The notes: a model not told the origin generated them from the sequence alone. A DNA stretch of 64,000 nt from Motiliproteus coralliicola (GCF_003345655.1 NZ_QQOH01000001.1:1240001-1304000); one strand, 5' to 3'; counted from the first letter of the stretch, positions 18,071 to 27,279 are shown. A program made the numbers and translations.

Positions 18071-18985
18071 ATGGCCAGCGGCCTGTTCGCGATACTCGAC
18101 GACGTTGCTCTACTGCTCGACGACGCCGCCACCATGAGCAAGGTGGCGGCCAAGAAAACCGCCGGTATCCTCGGCGATGATCTGGCGGTCAATGCCGAAA
18201 AAGCGGTCGGCTCACCGGCTTCCCGCGAGCTGCCAGTCATCTGGGCGATCACCAAGGGCTCGACGATCAACAAACTGATCATCCTGCCGCTGGCCTTTCT
18301 GCTCAGCGCCTTTGCCCCGGGACTGATCGTGCCGATCCTGCTGCTCGGCGGCGCTTACCTTTGCTTCGAGGGAGCCGAGAAGATTCATGAGTGGATCAGC
18401 CCCCATGGTCACGCTGATGGGGATCAGGACCCTCAACAGCCGGGGGCCAACGACGACGGAACCCTGGACGAGCGCGAACAGAAAAAGATCAAGGCGGCGA
18501 TCCGTACCGACTTTATCCTGTCGATTGAGATTATCGTGCTGGCACTGGGCACCGTGATCGAGCAGAGCCTGACGATCCAGATTCTGGTGGTCAGCTTTAT
18601 CTCGCTGCTGGCCACCGTCGGCGTCTACGGCCTGGTGGCACTGCTGGTGCGGATGGACGATGCCGGCTTCTACCTGATCGACAAGGCCGAGTCGATGGGA
18701 GCTGAGGGGAACGGCGCCATGGCTGGCGGCCTACGCCGGTTGGGCAATTTTATGGTGGCGGCGCTACCGCAGATCATCCGAATTCTCGGCATCATTGGCA
18801 CCATCGCCATGCTGCTGGTCGGTGGCGGCATGTACAGCCATAACATCGACGCGATTCACCACCTGCTCGACCCCCTGCCCGGGCTGCTGGGCGACCTGCT
18901 GGCCGGTATTGTCGTCGGGGTGATCATGCTGGCAATTGTCAGCCTGGTGAAACGCCTTCGTGGTGCCGGTCAGGCCCACAATTAG
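18071..18985 (+). CDS. DUF808 (YedI) inner-membrane protein
   Basis: 304 residues. The DUF808 N-terminus is clear (MASGLFAILDDVALLLDDAATMSKVAAKKTAGILGDDLAVNAEKAVG). Several membrane helices follow from about residue 72 (LIILPLAFLLSAFAPGLIVPILLLGGAYLCFEG), with more near 155, 175 and 245 and at the C-terminus. A GGAGG site precedes the ATG. Function unknown; a role as a stress-related or transport protein is sometimes suggested. Three hairpins follow it. Confidence 0.9.
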   Translation: MASGLFAILDDVALLLDDAATMSKVAAKKTAGILGDDLAVNAEKAVGSPASRELPVIWAITKGSTINKLIILPLAFLLSAFAPGLIVPILLLGGAYLCFEGAEKIHEWISPHGHADGDQDPQQPGANDDGTLDEREQKKIKAAIRTDFILSIEIIVLALGTVIEQSLTIQILVVSFISLLATVGVYGLVALLVRMDDAGFYLIDKAESMGAEGNGAMAGGLRRLGNFMVAALPQIIRILGIIGTIAMLLVGGGMYSHNIDAIHHLLDPLPGLLGDLLAGIVVGVIMLAIVSLVKRLRGAGQAHN

Positions 18986-18993
18986 CCCGGCAT

Positions 18994-19020
18994 CAAAATA
19001 CCGTTCCTTTCGGTATTTTG
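18994..19020 (+). terminator. terminator after DUF808 gene
   Basis: CAAAATACCG and CGGTATTTTG pair around TTCCTTT. The T-rich 3' arm fits a plus-strand intrinsic terminator directly after the DUF808 stop. Confidence 0.75.
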
Positions 19021-19029
19021 TTAACGATA

Positions 19030-19064
19030 CGATCAACCCGACAATTTTAATGCCGGGTTGATCG
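19030..19064. repeat. perfect 11-bp inverted repeat
   Basis: CGATCAACCCG and CGGGTTGATCG are separated by 13 bases, in the middle of the convergent gap between the DUF808 gene and tenA. It has no T tract and is not needed as a terminator. It could be a protein-binding dyad or a structural RNA element. Confidence 0.5.
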
Positions 19065-19068
19065 CGTA

Positions 19069-19104
19069 CAAAAAAGCGAACCCATTTAACGGATTCGCTC
19101 TTTT
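19069..19104 (-). terminator. terminator of the thi salvage operon
   Basis: On the minus strand AGCGAATCC pairs with GGGTTCGCT (one mismatch) and is followed by six T. It lies just past the tenA stop at 19133. Confidence 0.8.
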
Positions 19105-19132
19105 CAACCGATCAGCGCTATCGACGCTGGGA

Positions 19133-19798
19133 TTACAGCGATCGATCCAGCCCCTGCTGCCAGAAAGCGATCTCCATCCGGGTGGCCGTGGTGAAGTGGC
19201 CCTGCAGCTGTCGGGCTCGTTCGGAGTCCGCCGGGATCTCGGCCAGCAACTGATCAAAAAACTCGACGCTGGCGTAGGCCGCCTGCTGGTACTCCTCTCC
19301 GGCGTACATATCGATCCAGTTCGCATACGGATTGCCTGCTTGGACAGCGTTGCCCGGTTGGGTCAGGTACTGACCCACTTCGGCATAGCCCAGCGCACAG
19401 GGAATCAGCGCCGCATACAGATCGGTCAGATCCCCCTGCAAGCCAGCATCGATCAGATAACGGGTGTAAGCCACGGTGGCGACCCCTTCGGGCAGCGCCA
19501 CCAGATCCTCTTCGCTGAGTCCCCAGTCTTTGCAGTAGTCGATATGCAGCGTCAGCTCATGCTCGACCAGCGCACTGAGTGACGGCATGCTGGCACGCAT
19601 CTGGGCCGGATTGGCACTCTTGAACACCGCCAGCCCGAAGGCACGGGCGTAGTGGATCAGATACAGATAATCCTGCTGCAGGTAGTGCTGGAAGCTGGCT
19701 TTATCCAACGTTCCCTGGCCGAGCTGTTTGACAAAATTGTGCTGGATATAGTGATCCCAATCCTGCTGACAACCGGCGATCAGATCGCGATGATTCAT
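19133..19798 (-). CDS. tenA: aminopyrimidine aminohydrolase / thiaminase II
   Basis: 221 residues, all-helical TenA fold. Deaminates 4-amino-5-aminomethyl-2-methylpyrimidine, a thiamine breakdown product, to HMP. Recognisable are YLYLIHYARAFGLAVFKS, VEHELTLHIDYCKDWGL, LIPCALGYAEVGQYL with the catalytic Cys, and EIAFWQQGLDRSL with the C-terminal Glu. It is last in the thiD-Z-X-Y-tenA operon, starting 12 bases after thiY, and its presence makes pyrimidine salvage the operon's likely purpose. Confidence 0.95.
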   Translation of the reverse strand: MNHRDLIAGCQQDWDHYIQHNFVKQLGQGTLDKASFQHYLQQDYLYLIHYARAFGLAVFKSANPAQMRASMPSLSALVEHELTLHIDYCKDWGLSEEDLVALPEGVATVAYTRYLIDAGLQGDLTDLYAALIPCALGYAEVGQYLTQPGNAVQAGNPYANWIDMYAGEEYQQAAYASVEFFDQLLAEIPADSERARQLQGHFTTATRMEIAFWQQGLDRSL

Positions 19799-19810
19799 GC
19801 TTAACTCCCG

Positions 19811-20740
19811 TTACTGAACGATATAGTCTGCCGCCTTGGGCAGCTTGCTGATCACCTTCTGATCGTGCAGGAACTTGGCGTAGTTGTCGTAGCGGGCCAG
19901 GTCCGCCGCTTGGGGACGCAACGCAAAGCGCACCAGCGTATCCTTCCAGGCGTTGCGGTTCAGTTCGGTATCGAGCTTGTTGCCGTCATCGTAGGATTTG
20001 AACAGTTCCCAGGCTTCCTGCGGATGGTTAACGGTGTACTGGGTGGCCAGCTCCACCGCGCGGTTAAAGCGCGCAATCATGTCTCTGTCGAGCTTGTTGC
20101 TGTTGGCCACCACCACCAGCTCATCGTAGGGCGGCACGCCCTCCTCTTCGATATAGAAGGCCTTACCTTTGAACCCTTCCATGCTCAGCTGATGCATCTC
20201 GAAGTTGCGGTAAGCACCGTAGATGGCATCGACCTTACCCGACGCCAGCGACGCTGACAGTGACCAGCCGACATTAACCATCTCGACATCGTCGATGGTC
20301 AGGCCATTGTTACGCAGCATGGTACCGACGGTGGCATCCACCAGGCCGCCATCAAACGGGAAGCCGATCTTCTTGCCCTTCAGATCCGCCACGCTGTTGT
20401 AGCCCTTGCCATCCAGCACCATCAGGGTATTGAGCGGAGTCGCAATCAGGGTCGAAATACGGGTCAATGGCAGGCCTTCAACCACGTCGCGAATCAACTG
20501 CGGCTGGTAGGTCACGGCCAGGTCGAACCGGCCCGCCGCCACCAGTTTCGGCGGCATGCTCGGGTCGGCCGGTTCGGTGATCTCGACCTCCAGCCCCTGC
20601 GCTTCGAACAGGCCTTTCTGTTGCGCCACAATCAGCGGCCCATGGTCCGGATTGACGAACCAGTCCAGCATCAGGGTGACCTTTTCGGCCATCACCGGCT
20701 GACTCAGCAGCAGCGCGCAAACAGCAATCAGTTTTTTCAT
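19811..20740 (-). CDS. thiY: ThiY-like periplasmic binding protein (NMT1/THI5 family)
   Basis: 309 residues. The signal peptide MKKLIAVCALLLSQPVMA is followed by an NMT1/THI5 domain (EKVTLMLDWFVNPDHGPLIVAQQKGLFEAQGLEVEITEPADPS). ThiY-type proteins bind formyl-aminopyrimidine derived from degraded thiamine for import by ThiXZ. The ATG at 20740 is chosen; a GTG lies one codon earlier. GAGGA precedes it. It sits between thiX and tenA in a TPP-riboswitch operon, which supports the pyrimidine substrate over taurine or nitrate ligands of related proteins. Confidence 0.93.
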   Translation of the reverse strand: MKKLIAVCALLLSQPVMAEKVTLMLDWFVNPDHGPLIVAQQKGLFEAQGLEVEITEPADPSMPPKLVAAGRFDLAVTYQPQLIRDVVEGLPLTRISTLIATPLNTLMVLDGKGYNSVADLKGKKIGFPFDGGLVDATVGTMLRNNGLTIDDVEMVNVGWSLSASLASGKVDAIYGAYRNFEMHQLSMEGFKGKAFYIEEEGVPPYDELVVVANSNKLDRDMIARFNRAVELATQYTVNHPQEAWELFKSYDDGNKLDTELNRNAWKDTLVRFALRPQAADLARYDNYAKFLHDQKVISKLPKAADYIVQ

Positions 20741-20856
20741 CACAACGTCCTCGTTAGTACCACAACCAGCTGCAGGCAGCGCAGCTGGGTTCTGTTAGGT
20801 TGCGGCAGCCAATCCGCTCAGGGCTGCCGCAGCTAGTGCTAGTTCTTGTGTTAGTG

Positions 20857-21654
20857 CTATTCGACCCGGGCCAGGTATTGGCGCTCGGTAGGTTTTTCCT
20901 GGTGCCAGGGAATCAGCTTTTTCAGCAACCAGTCGGCGATGTAATAGAGCGATATCGAGAACAGCGCCAGGATAAACAGGGCGGCAAACATATCGGCAAT
21001 CTGCATTCGCGCATTGGCCTGCAGCATCAGGTAGCCCAAGCCACCGGAGGAGCCAACCCACTCGCCCACCACCGCTCCGATCGGCGCCACCACCATCGCC
21101 ACCCGTACCCCCGAAGCCAGGGTAGGCAACGCTGCCGGCAGGCGCACATGCCAGAGCATCTGGCGCGGGCTGGCGCCCAGGGTTTTGGCCAGATCCAGAT
21201 AACCGGCCGGGGTATGCCGCAGGCCGTCAAAGCAAGTGGTGCAGACCGGGAAAAAGATGATCAACGCCGCCATCACCACCTTGGAGCTCATCCCGTAACC
21301 GAACCAGAGCATCAGAATCGGCGCCAGCGCGAACACCGGGATCGCCTGGCTGGCCACCAGCACCGGCAGCAACCAGTTCCGAACCGGGTTGAACAGCAGC
21401 ATCAGCAACGCCAGCGAAATGCCCATACTCAACCCCAGCAGCAGCCCCAGCAGGATCTCGCTCAGAGTAATCAGACTGTGGTCCCACAACAGCTGCGGAT
21501 TGGCCAAGAGTTTACTGAACACCAAACCCGGCGGCGGCAGGATAAACGGCGGCATGTCGAACAGTTCCACCACCAGTTGCCAACCGGCCAACAGCACCAG
21601 GGTGGTGACCATCAGTCGAGCGACCATACGCCAACGGTTATCAGACCCGAGCAT
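20857..21654 (-). CDS. thiX: ABC transporter permease ThiX-like
   Basis: 265 residues with about six membrane helices of the BPD_transp_1 fold. The EAA-type loop reads TLGASPRQMLWHVRLPAALPTLASGVRVA near residue 165. It imports the ThiY ligand across the inner membrane. The start at 21654 has a near-perfect GGAGGTGATT ribosome site and overlaps the end of thiZ by 14 bases. Translation from upstream in the frame would lie inside thiZ. Confidence 0.93.
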   Translation of the reverse strand: MLGSDNRWRMVARLMVTTLVLLAGWQLVVELFDMPPFILPPPGLVFSKLLANPQLLWDHSLITLSEILLGLLLGLSMGISLALLMLLFNPVRNWLLPVLVASQAIPVFALAPILMLWFGYGMSSKVVMAALIIFFPVCTTCFDGLRHTPAGYLDLAKTLGASPRQMLWHVRLPAALPTLASGVRVAMVVAPIGAVVGEWVGSSGGLGYLMLQANARMQIADMFAALFILALFSISLYYIADWLLKKLIPWHQEKPTERQYLARVE

Positions 21655-22432
21655 AATCACCTCCGTCGGAAGGCTCTGAGCCCGGATGAGGGTGCAGGTC
21701 AGCCTGCTGCATCGCATCGAGCAACTGCTGTTGATAGTCCCCCAAGGTACTGTCCACCGGCCGGGGTATCGGGCTGGACGGCGTTTCTACCGGGATCAGT
21801 CGCCGGTTCTCGAACAACCAGACCTGATCGCCCAGTCGCAAGGCTTCCTGCGGATCATGGGTGATCAGCAGCACCGTCCGACCGGCCAGTGCATCCACCG
21901 CCAACGCCTGCAGCCGGTGCCGGGTGACCGCATCCAGCGCACTGAAAGGCTCATCCATCAACACCAACGGGGTGTCCTGCATCAGGGTTCTCGCCAACGC
22001 GACTCGCTGGCGCATGCCGCCCGACAGCTGCTCCGGGCGTTGCTTGGCGCAGTGGCCGATGCCCAGTTGATCGAGCAGTTCGCTGGCCTTACGACGCTCC
22101 TGCGGGCTGACACGACCGCCGTTAACGCGAGCCTTAAGACAGACGTTATCCAGCACGCTCAGCCACGGAAACAGCAGATCCTGCTGTGCCATGTACGCCA
22201 CCCGTCCCATGACCGGCTGGCCGTTTCCATCCACCATCTCCCCCTGGCAACGATGCTCGGGTTCGATCAGCCCGGCCAGCATCCGCAGCAGGCTGGTTTT
22301 GCCACAACCGCTTCGACCCAGCAGACAGCTCCAGCTGCCCGCTGGCAGGGTCAGGTTAATGTTCTCAAACAGGGGCTGGTCTGCCCCTTGATAGTGCAGC
22401 CCGACCTCGCGCAGGGCGACCTCAAAGGTCAT
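21641..22432 (-). CDS. thiZ: ABC transporter ATP-binding protein ThiZ-like
   Basis: 263 residues. ATPase of the pyrimidine importer. Walker A is LLGRSGCGKTS near residue 40, the signature is LSGGMRQRVALART, Walker B is LVLMDEPFSALD and the switch His is in LLITHDPQEAL. Its ATG shares one base with the thiD stop (TGATG), indicating coupled translation. Closest in type to the SsuB/TauB/ThiZ group, with substrate set by operon context. Confidence 0.93.
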   Translation of the reverse strand: MTFEVALREVGLHYQGADQPLFENINLTLPAGSWSCLLGRSGCGKTSLLRMLAGLIEPEHRCQGEMVDGNGQPVMGRVAYMAQQDLLFPWLSVLDNVCLKARVNGGRVSPQERRKASELLDQLGIGHCAKQRPEQLSGGMRQRVALARTLMQDTPLVLMDEPFSALDAVTRHRLQALAVDALAGRTVLLITHDPQEALRLGDQVWLFENRRLIPVETPSSPIPRPVDSTLGDYQQQLLDAMQQADLHPHPGSEPSDGGDYARV

Positions 22433-23247
22433 CAGCGCGCAAGCCGATAGAAATGATGCACCGGTCCGGAGCCGGCCCCGATGTTGAGTTCATCGGCATG
22501 ACAGATGGCGCCGTGGATATAGGCCTTGGCCTGCTCGATCGCCTGGGGCATCGGCAGTCCCTGAGCCAGATAACTGGCGATGCTGGCTGAAAGGGTGCAG
22601 CCTGTACCGTGGGTGTTGTCGGTATCCACCCGCTCGCTGGAATAGCTCTGGATCCCATCAGTAGAGATCCAGAAATCCTCCGCCCGCTCGCCCTCCTGAT
22701 GCCCGCCTTTGAGCAACACCGAGCGACAACCCAGCGCCATCAGCGACCGGCAATACTGCTGCATCTGTTCCGAAGTCTGCGGCAGCGGCTCGCCGCGCAG
22801 CCCCAACAACGCCTGGGCTTCATGCAGATTTGGGGTGACCACATCCGCCAACGGCAATAACTGGTTGATCAGGGTGTCGACGGCATCTTCGGCCAGCAGC
22901 AGATCGCCGCTGGTGGCCACCATTACCGGATCCAGTACCACGAATTTCGGCTGATAACGAACCAACGCTGCAGCCACCGCCTTAATAGTCGCAGCATCGC
23001 CGAGCATGCCGATCTTAACGGCCAAAATATCCAGGTCGGAGAATACCGCGTCAAACTGTTGATTGATAAAGGCTTCGGGCACCGGCATCACCCCGGTAAC
23101 ACCCAGCGTGTTCTGCGCCGTCAATGCGGTGATCACAGAACAGGCGTATCCGCCGGTGGCCGAGATCGCTTTGATATCGGCTTGAATACCGGCACCGCCA
23201 CCGGAATCCGAACCGGCGACCGTCAAAGTAATGGGAGTCTGGGGCAT
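22432..23247 (-). CDS. thiD: hydroxymethylpyrimidine/phosphomethylpyrimidine kinase
   Basis: 271 residues. Phosphorylates HMP and HMP-P to HMP-PP for thiamine synthesis. It is a ribokinase-fold enzyme with TVAGSDSGGGAGIQADIKA at the N-terminus, VVLDPVMVATSGD in the middle and the anion hole DNTHGTGCTLSASIASYLA. First gene of the operon, about 60 bases downstream of the TPP riboswitch. No fused ThiE domain is present. Confidence 0.96.
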   Translation of the reverse strand: MPQTPITLTVAGSDSGGGAGIQADIKAISATGGYACSVITALTAQNTLGVTGVMPVPEAFINQQFDAVFSDLDILAVKIGMLGDAATIKAVAAALVRYQPKFVVLDPVMVATSGDLLLAEDAVDTLINQLLPLADVVTPNLHEAQALLGLRGEPLPQTSEQMQQYCRSLMALGCRSVLLKGGHQEGERAEDFWISTDGIQSYSSERVDTDNTHGTGCTLSASIASYLAQGLPMPQAIEQAKAYIHGAICHADELNIGAGSGPVHHFYRLAR

Positions 23248-23302
23248 GGGAAGGTCTCTTAGAAAGGCGGATCGGAGACCTTAGAATCGCATCGATGGTG
23301 CA

Positions 23303-23405
23303 ACTCCGGTGGTTCCCTACGCCAATTATTCTGGATCAGGTTCAACGGGTTCAGCTGTGGCTATCTCAGCCCGATGCAAGCACATGCTCAGGCTCCCCGA
23401 CCAAT
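23303..23405 (-). promoter_or_regulatory. TPP riboswitch (THI element)
   Basis: Read on the minus strand, the segment gives GGGGAGCC, then GGGCTGAGATAG and GAACCTGATCC followed by AGAATAAT and GTAGGGAACCACC. These are the conserved THI-box blocks: the CUGAGA internal loop that reads the pyrimidine ring and the ACCUGAUC...AUA block that reads the pyrophosphate. It lies directly upstream of thiD and should shut off the salvage operon when TPP is plentiful. No obvious separate terminator hairpin lies between it and thiD, so control may be at translation. Confidence 0.93.
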
Positions 23406-23487
23406 GCACAGATCATAATCAGAGCCCTGAATAATTACAATTTGCGCCGAATAAAATTGATCCGAATCCCGGTCAAGCGCCAGCGAG

Positions 23488-23964
23488 CTATACCTTGGTA
23501 TCCATCCGGCAACTCAGGTCTGAAAATCCCTGGTTGGCATAAAAGTCTCGCGCCCCGCCGTTGAAAGCCATCACATCCAGTTCTACCCGATCGACCCCTT
23601 CCAAGCGGGCTATCTGCTTGGCATCGTTCAGTAACGCCGAACCCACCCCTTGGCGACGATAACCTGGGTCCACGTAAATCAGTTCAACGCAGGCAAACTT
23701 ACGCGGCAATCGAATGATCGAACCATGGTGTTGGTAGATTTCGACAAACAAAAAACCGGCAATCTCGGTCTGCCGTTTGGCGATTCGAAGATAGGATGTG
23801 GATGAATCCAGGCTTTGGAGCAGAAAATCCTTGAACGCTGCCGAGTCGACAGCGGTAAACAGTTCCGGATGAGCTGCGCGGTGCACGCCCTGCTCGATAA
23901 CAAAATAATCGGTGAGCTGATCGAGGTCAGCGGCGGTTACATCTTCAATCAGTAGTTTCGTCAA
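23488..23964 (-). CDS. GNAT-family N-acetyltransferase
   Basis: 158 residues. The acetyl-CoA binding motif A is YVDPGYRRQGVGSALLNDAKQIARLEGV (Q/RxxGxG as RRQGVGSA). The FYANQGF C-terminal motif of GNATs is also present. Substrate unknown. It lies between the TPP riboswitch and dnaB with no evident operon partners. Confidence 0.9.
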   Translation of the reverse strand: MTKLLIEDVTAADLDQLTDYFVIEQGVHRAAHPELFTAVDSAAFKDFLLQSLDSSTSYLRIAKRQTEIAGFLFVEIYQHHGSIIRLPRKFACVELIYVDPGYRRQGVGSALLNDAKQIARLEGVDRVELDVMAFNGGARDFYANQGFSDLSCRMDTKV

Positions 23965-24031
23965 GCTAGCGGCCCAGCAGAATTATCAGCTGTCGAATAG
24001 CTTAGGATAAGCCCGGCTTAAGCGCGATCAC

Positions 24032-25411
24032 TTAGCCGTAATCCTGATAGTGATCCGGCGCCAGGTCCTGGAACTTGGAGTGCTTACCGATAAACGCCAG
24101 ACGGCAGGTTCCGATCGGACCGTTACGCTGCTTACCGATAATGATCTCGGCCTGGCCTTTGGCTTCGGAGTCCTCGTTGTAGACCTCGTCCCGGTAGATG
24201 AACATGATCACGTCGGCATCCTGCTCGATCGCACCGGATTCCCGCAGGTCAGAGTTGACCGGACGCTTGTTGGGGCGGTTTTCCAGAGTACGGTTGAGCT
24301 GCGACAGCGCGATCACCGGACATTCCATCTCCTTGGCCAGCGCCTTCAGAGAGCGGGATATCTCGGAGATCTCCTGGGTCCGGCTCTCGACCTGGCCCTT
24401 CAGCGACATCAACTGCAGGTAGTCAACCATGATCATCCCCATCGAGCCGTGATCGCGGTAGATCCGTCGTGCCCGAGAGCGCATCTCGCTGGGTGAAACC
24501 CCGGAGGTGTCATCGATATAGAGTGGCTTGTCCTTGAGCATATTGACCGCGGTGGTGAGCTTGGGCCAATCGTCCTCTTCCAGTTTACCGTCACGAACCC
24601 GGGTTTGGTCGATCCGCCCCAAGGAGGCCAACATCCGCGTAACCAGACCTTCAGCGGGCATCTCCAGGCTGAACACCAACACCGGTTTTTCCTGCCCCAT
24701 CAGGGCGTTTTCCACCAGGTTCATAGCGAAGGTGGTTTTACCCATTGAGGGACGCGCCGCGACGATCACCAGATCCGACCTTTGTAGCCCGGAGGTCATA
24801 CCATCGAGATCGGTAAAGCCGGTGCTCACACCGGTCATGGTGGTACCGGCGTTGAACAGCTCGTCGATCCGATCCAGTGCACTTTCCAGCAACGGGTTGA
24901 CGCTACGCGGTCCGCCATCGGCCTCACGACCCTCGGCGATCTTCAACACCTTTCGCTCGGCTTCGTCCAGAATATCGCCGCTGACCCGTCCTTCGGTATT
25001 GAAGGCGCTATCGGCAATCTCGTTGGCAATCCCGATCAAACGACGCAGCGTTGCCCGCTCCTTGACGATTTCGGCATAGGCGCGAACGTTGGAGGTACTG
25101 GGCGTGTTCTTGGCCAGATCGATCAGGTAATCCAGACCACCGGCCTGGTCCTGTGCCTTGTGACGGTCCAGCTCCTCGGACAGGGTCACCACATCGATCG
25201 GCTGCTCGGCCTTGAACAGCTTCTCCATGGTGCGGAAGATCACCCGATGTTCGGGACGATAGAAGTCATCGGCGACGATAATCTCGTTGACCGCGTCCCA
25301 GACCCGGTCATCCAGCATCAACCCACCCAGTACCGATTGCTCGGCTTCGGTAGAATGGGGCGGAATTTTCGCTTGCTGCAGGGCGCTATCGAGTTCGGCG
25401 GTATCGGACAT
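24032..25411 (-). CDS. dnaB: replicative DNA helicase
   Basis: 459 residues. Hexameric helicase that unwinds the replication fork. The N-terminal DnaG-interacting domain (PPHSTEAEQSVLGGLMLDD) is followed by a RecA-like ATPase with Walker A ARPSMGKTT at about 219-227, Walker B MIMVDYLQLM and the ALSQLNR and SDLRESGAIEQDADV motifs. No intein is present. It is downstream of rplI in the conserved rpsF-rpsR-rplI-dnaB arrangement, but separated by a terminator. Confidence 0.98.
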   Translation of the reverse strand: MSDTAELDSALQQAKIPPHSTEAEQSVLGGLMLDDRVWDAVNEIIVADDFYRPEHRVIFRTMEKLFKAEQPIDVVTLSEELDRHKAQDQAGGLDYLIDLAKNTPSTSNVRAYAEIVKERATLRRLIGIANEIADSAFNTEGRVSGDILDEAERKVLKIAEGREADGGPRSVNPLLESALDRIDELFNAGTTMTGVSTGFTDLDGMTSGLQRSDLVIVAARPSMGKTTFAMNLVENALMGQEKPVLVFSLEMPAEGLVTRMLASLGRIDQTRVRDGKLEEDDWPKLTTAVNMLKDKPLYIDDTSGVSPSEMRSRARRIYRDHGSMGMIMVDYLQLMSLKGQVESRTQEISEISRSLKALAKEMECPVIALSQLNRTLENRPNKRPVNSDLRESGAIEQDADVIMFIYRDEVYNEDSEAKGQAEIIIGKQRNGPIGTCRLAFIGKHSKFQDLAPDHYQDYG

Positions 25412-25535
25412 CTTCGCAATCGGACCGGTGGTAAGAAGTGAACATTGGGTACAGATTCAGACGGACCAGCTTACTGGCTGTGCCCATTTTCGACAACCAC
25501 ATAAAAGCTCGATTTAGCCAATCTATCCCAGAAAC

Positions 25536-25572
25536 AAAAAAGCACCATCGGGACAACCCGACAGTGCTTTTT
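25536..25572 (-). terminator. terminator of the rpsF-rplI operon
   Basis: On the minus strand GCACTGTCGGG pairs with CCCGATGGTGC around TTGT, followed by six T. It lies between rplI and dnaB, so dnaB probably has its own promoter. Confidence 0.88.
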
Positions 25573-25620
25573 GAGCTAGTCGACGAGCCCTAAAGCCCGT
25601 CTCGTCAAACGACGTCTACC

Positions 25621-26067
25621 TTACTCGGCAGTAACGTTCAGTTTAACGACTGCAGTAACGTCGCTGTGCAGCTGAACGTCGATTTCGTACTCGCCAGTGC
25701 TACGCAGAACACCTTCCGGCAGACGAACTTCGCTCTTGTCAGCGTCACCACCAGCAGCGGCGATCGCATCGGCGATGTCGCGGGTGCCGATAGAACCGAA
25801 CAGCTTACCTTCGTCGCCAGCTTTGGCTACGATGGTCAGTTCCAGTTCGTTCAGCTTCTCAGCACGGGCTTCAGCAGCAGCCAGCTTCTCAGCAGCGGCT
25901 TTTTCCAGCTCGGCGCGACGCGCTTCAAAGCTTTCGATGTTGCTCTTGGTGGCCGGTACGGCTTTACCGTAAGGCACCAGGTAGTTACGGCCGTAGCCGG
26001 CTTTGACGTTGACTTTGTCGCCCAGGCCGCCCAGTTTGCCGACTTTCTCGAGCAGAATGACTTCCAT
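25621..26067 (-). CDS. rplI: 50S ribosomal protein L9
   Basis: 148 residues. The N-terminal 23S-binding domain [36 protein letters not shown] is unmistakable. It is followed by the long connecting helix (Ala/Glu/Lys-rich, about 41-75) and the C-terminal domain with [16 protein letters not shown]. Last gene of the rpsF operon. Confidence 0.98.
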   Translation of the reverse strand: MEVILLEKVGKLGGLGDKVNVKAGYGRNYLVPYGKAVPATKSNIESFEARRAELEKAAAEKLAAAEARAEKLNELELTIVAKAGDEGKLFGSIGTRDIADAIAAAGGDADKSEVRLPEGVLRSTGEYEIDVQLHSDVTAVVKLNVTAE

Positions 26068-26102
26068 CTCGCAAACCTCTTTTGTTTACCCTGAGCCTTG
26101 GC

Positions 26103-27029
26103 TCAGGTTCTTCTCGCTTTCAGATGCTTCCTGAAGTCGATAAAGCTATCGGCTACAGCCAGCATAATCAGCAAGGCTATCAGATAAGGTCCGACTATTA
26201 TCATCACCGAATAAAAGGCGACCAGCCAGGACCTACTTAACTTTTTAATCGCAACAATCGCGTGGATCAGACCGATGCTTGCCACCACAAACGGGGTGAT
26301 CAATACCGGTATCCAGCGGGCCGCTTCGAAGGGCAAAGTCTTACCCAGTAACAGCACCGCCAGGCCAGCCGCTGCAAACAGCGGTGACAACCGCAAGCCA
26401 TGAAACTCTGCTTTAAACCCACCGGGGTTGTAGAGTTTCGACTGCCACCAACGCGCTATCGCCAGGCTGATTAATGACGAGCCGAGGAAGCTTGCAACGA
26501 TTGCTCCTAACAGCAATTCGCGCAGCCACTCAGGCTCCAGCGGCATCGACATCTGTGGATTGCTCTTCTTCAGAGCCTCAAGCAGCACAACAGCCGCTTC
26601 ATCCACCTGAGTGATCAGCTCGGGCAACAGTGAATCGACCAGAAAACTGAAGATCACTGCTATCACAGTGGCCACCGACAAGGTCTGTGACCAGGAAACC
26701 GAGCGCCTCAACACAACCGCTAGCGCGGTGGTCCCCAACAGGGTGACCATTGGTGAGGCTTGATCCCGCCAAACCAGCCAGATCAGCGCGGGCGCCAGCG
26801 CCCACAGCATCAATCCGACGCCGTCGGAGGTGCCCCTTCGCAGGGTAACCAGTCCGACGATGGCAGCACTGAGTATCATCAATACCGTGGCTGCCAGACC
26901 CAGCATAAGCCGGGCTTGTTCCACTTCGAGTGCCACAAACAGCAGCGGCAATGAAGCGATAGATACAGTTGCGATTATCGCCTGCGTCCGACCGCGCATT
27001 GCGTATTCGGCCAGCGCACGCATAAACAT
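26103..27029 (-). CDS. polytopic membrane protein of the rpsR-rplI interval
   Basis: 308 residues with about eight predicted membrane helices covering most of its length, and a short basic C-terminus (FRKHLKARRT). Start at 27029 with AGGGA upstream; a Met two codons later (27023) is also possible. A membrane protein of this kind sits in the same place in Pseudomonas (between rpsR and rplI) and has similarity to DUF2232/YybS proteins. No function is established. Co-transcription with ribosomal protein genes is suggested by short spacers of about 25-35 bases. Confidence 0.85.
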   Translation of the reverse strand: MFMRALAEYAMRGRTQAIIATVSIASLPLLFVALEVEQARLMLGLAATVLMILSAAIVGLVTLRRGTSDGVGLMLWALAPALIWLVWRDQASPMVTLLGTTALAVVLRRSVSWSQTLSVATVIAVIFSFLVDSLLPELITQVDEAAVVLLEALKKSNPQMSMPLEPEWLRELLLGAIVASFLGSSLISLAIARWWQSKLYNPGGFKAEFHGLRLSPLFAAAGLAVLLLGKTLPFEAARWIPVLITPFVVASIGLIHAIVAIKKLSRSWLVAFYSVMIIVGPYLIALLIMLAVADSFIDFRKHLKARRT

Positions 27030-27054
27030 CTATTCCCTAACGGAAGGCCTGGAC

Positions 27055-27279
27055 TTAGTGGCCGTCGGTGTAGGGCAACAGCGCGATGTAGCGAGCACGC
27101 TTGATAGCGGTCGCCAGCTGACGCTGGTACTTAGCTTTAGTGCCGGTGATGCGGCTGGGTACGATCTTACCGGTTTCGGTGATGTAACCCTTCAGCGTGT
27201 CCAGATCCTTGTAATCGATCTCGGTAACACCTTCGGCAGTAAAACGGCAGAACTTTCTGCGACGGAAAAAACGAGCCAT
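27055..27279 (-). CDS. rpsR: 30S ribosomal protein S18
   Basis: 74 residues. [47 protein letters not shown]-type sequence is diagnostic of S18, including [23 protein letters not shown] at the end. Forms a heterodimer with S6 in the 30S platform. Follows rpsF by 36 bases. Confidence 0.98.
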   Translation of the reverse strand: MARFFRRRKFCRFTAEGVTEIDYKDLDTLKGYITETGKIVPSRITGTKAKYQRQLATAIKRARYIALLPYTDGH

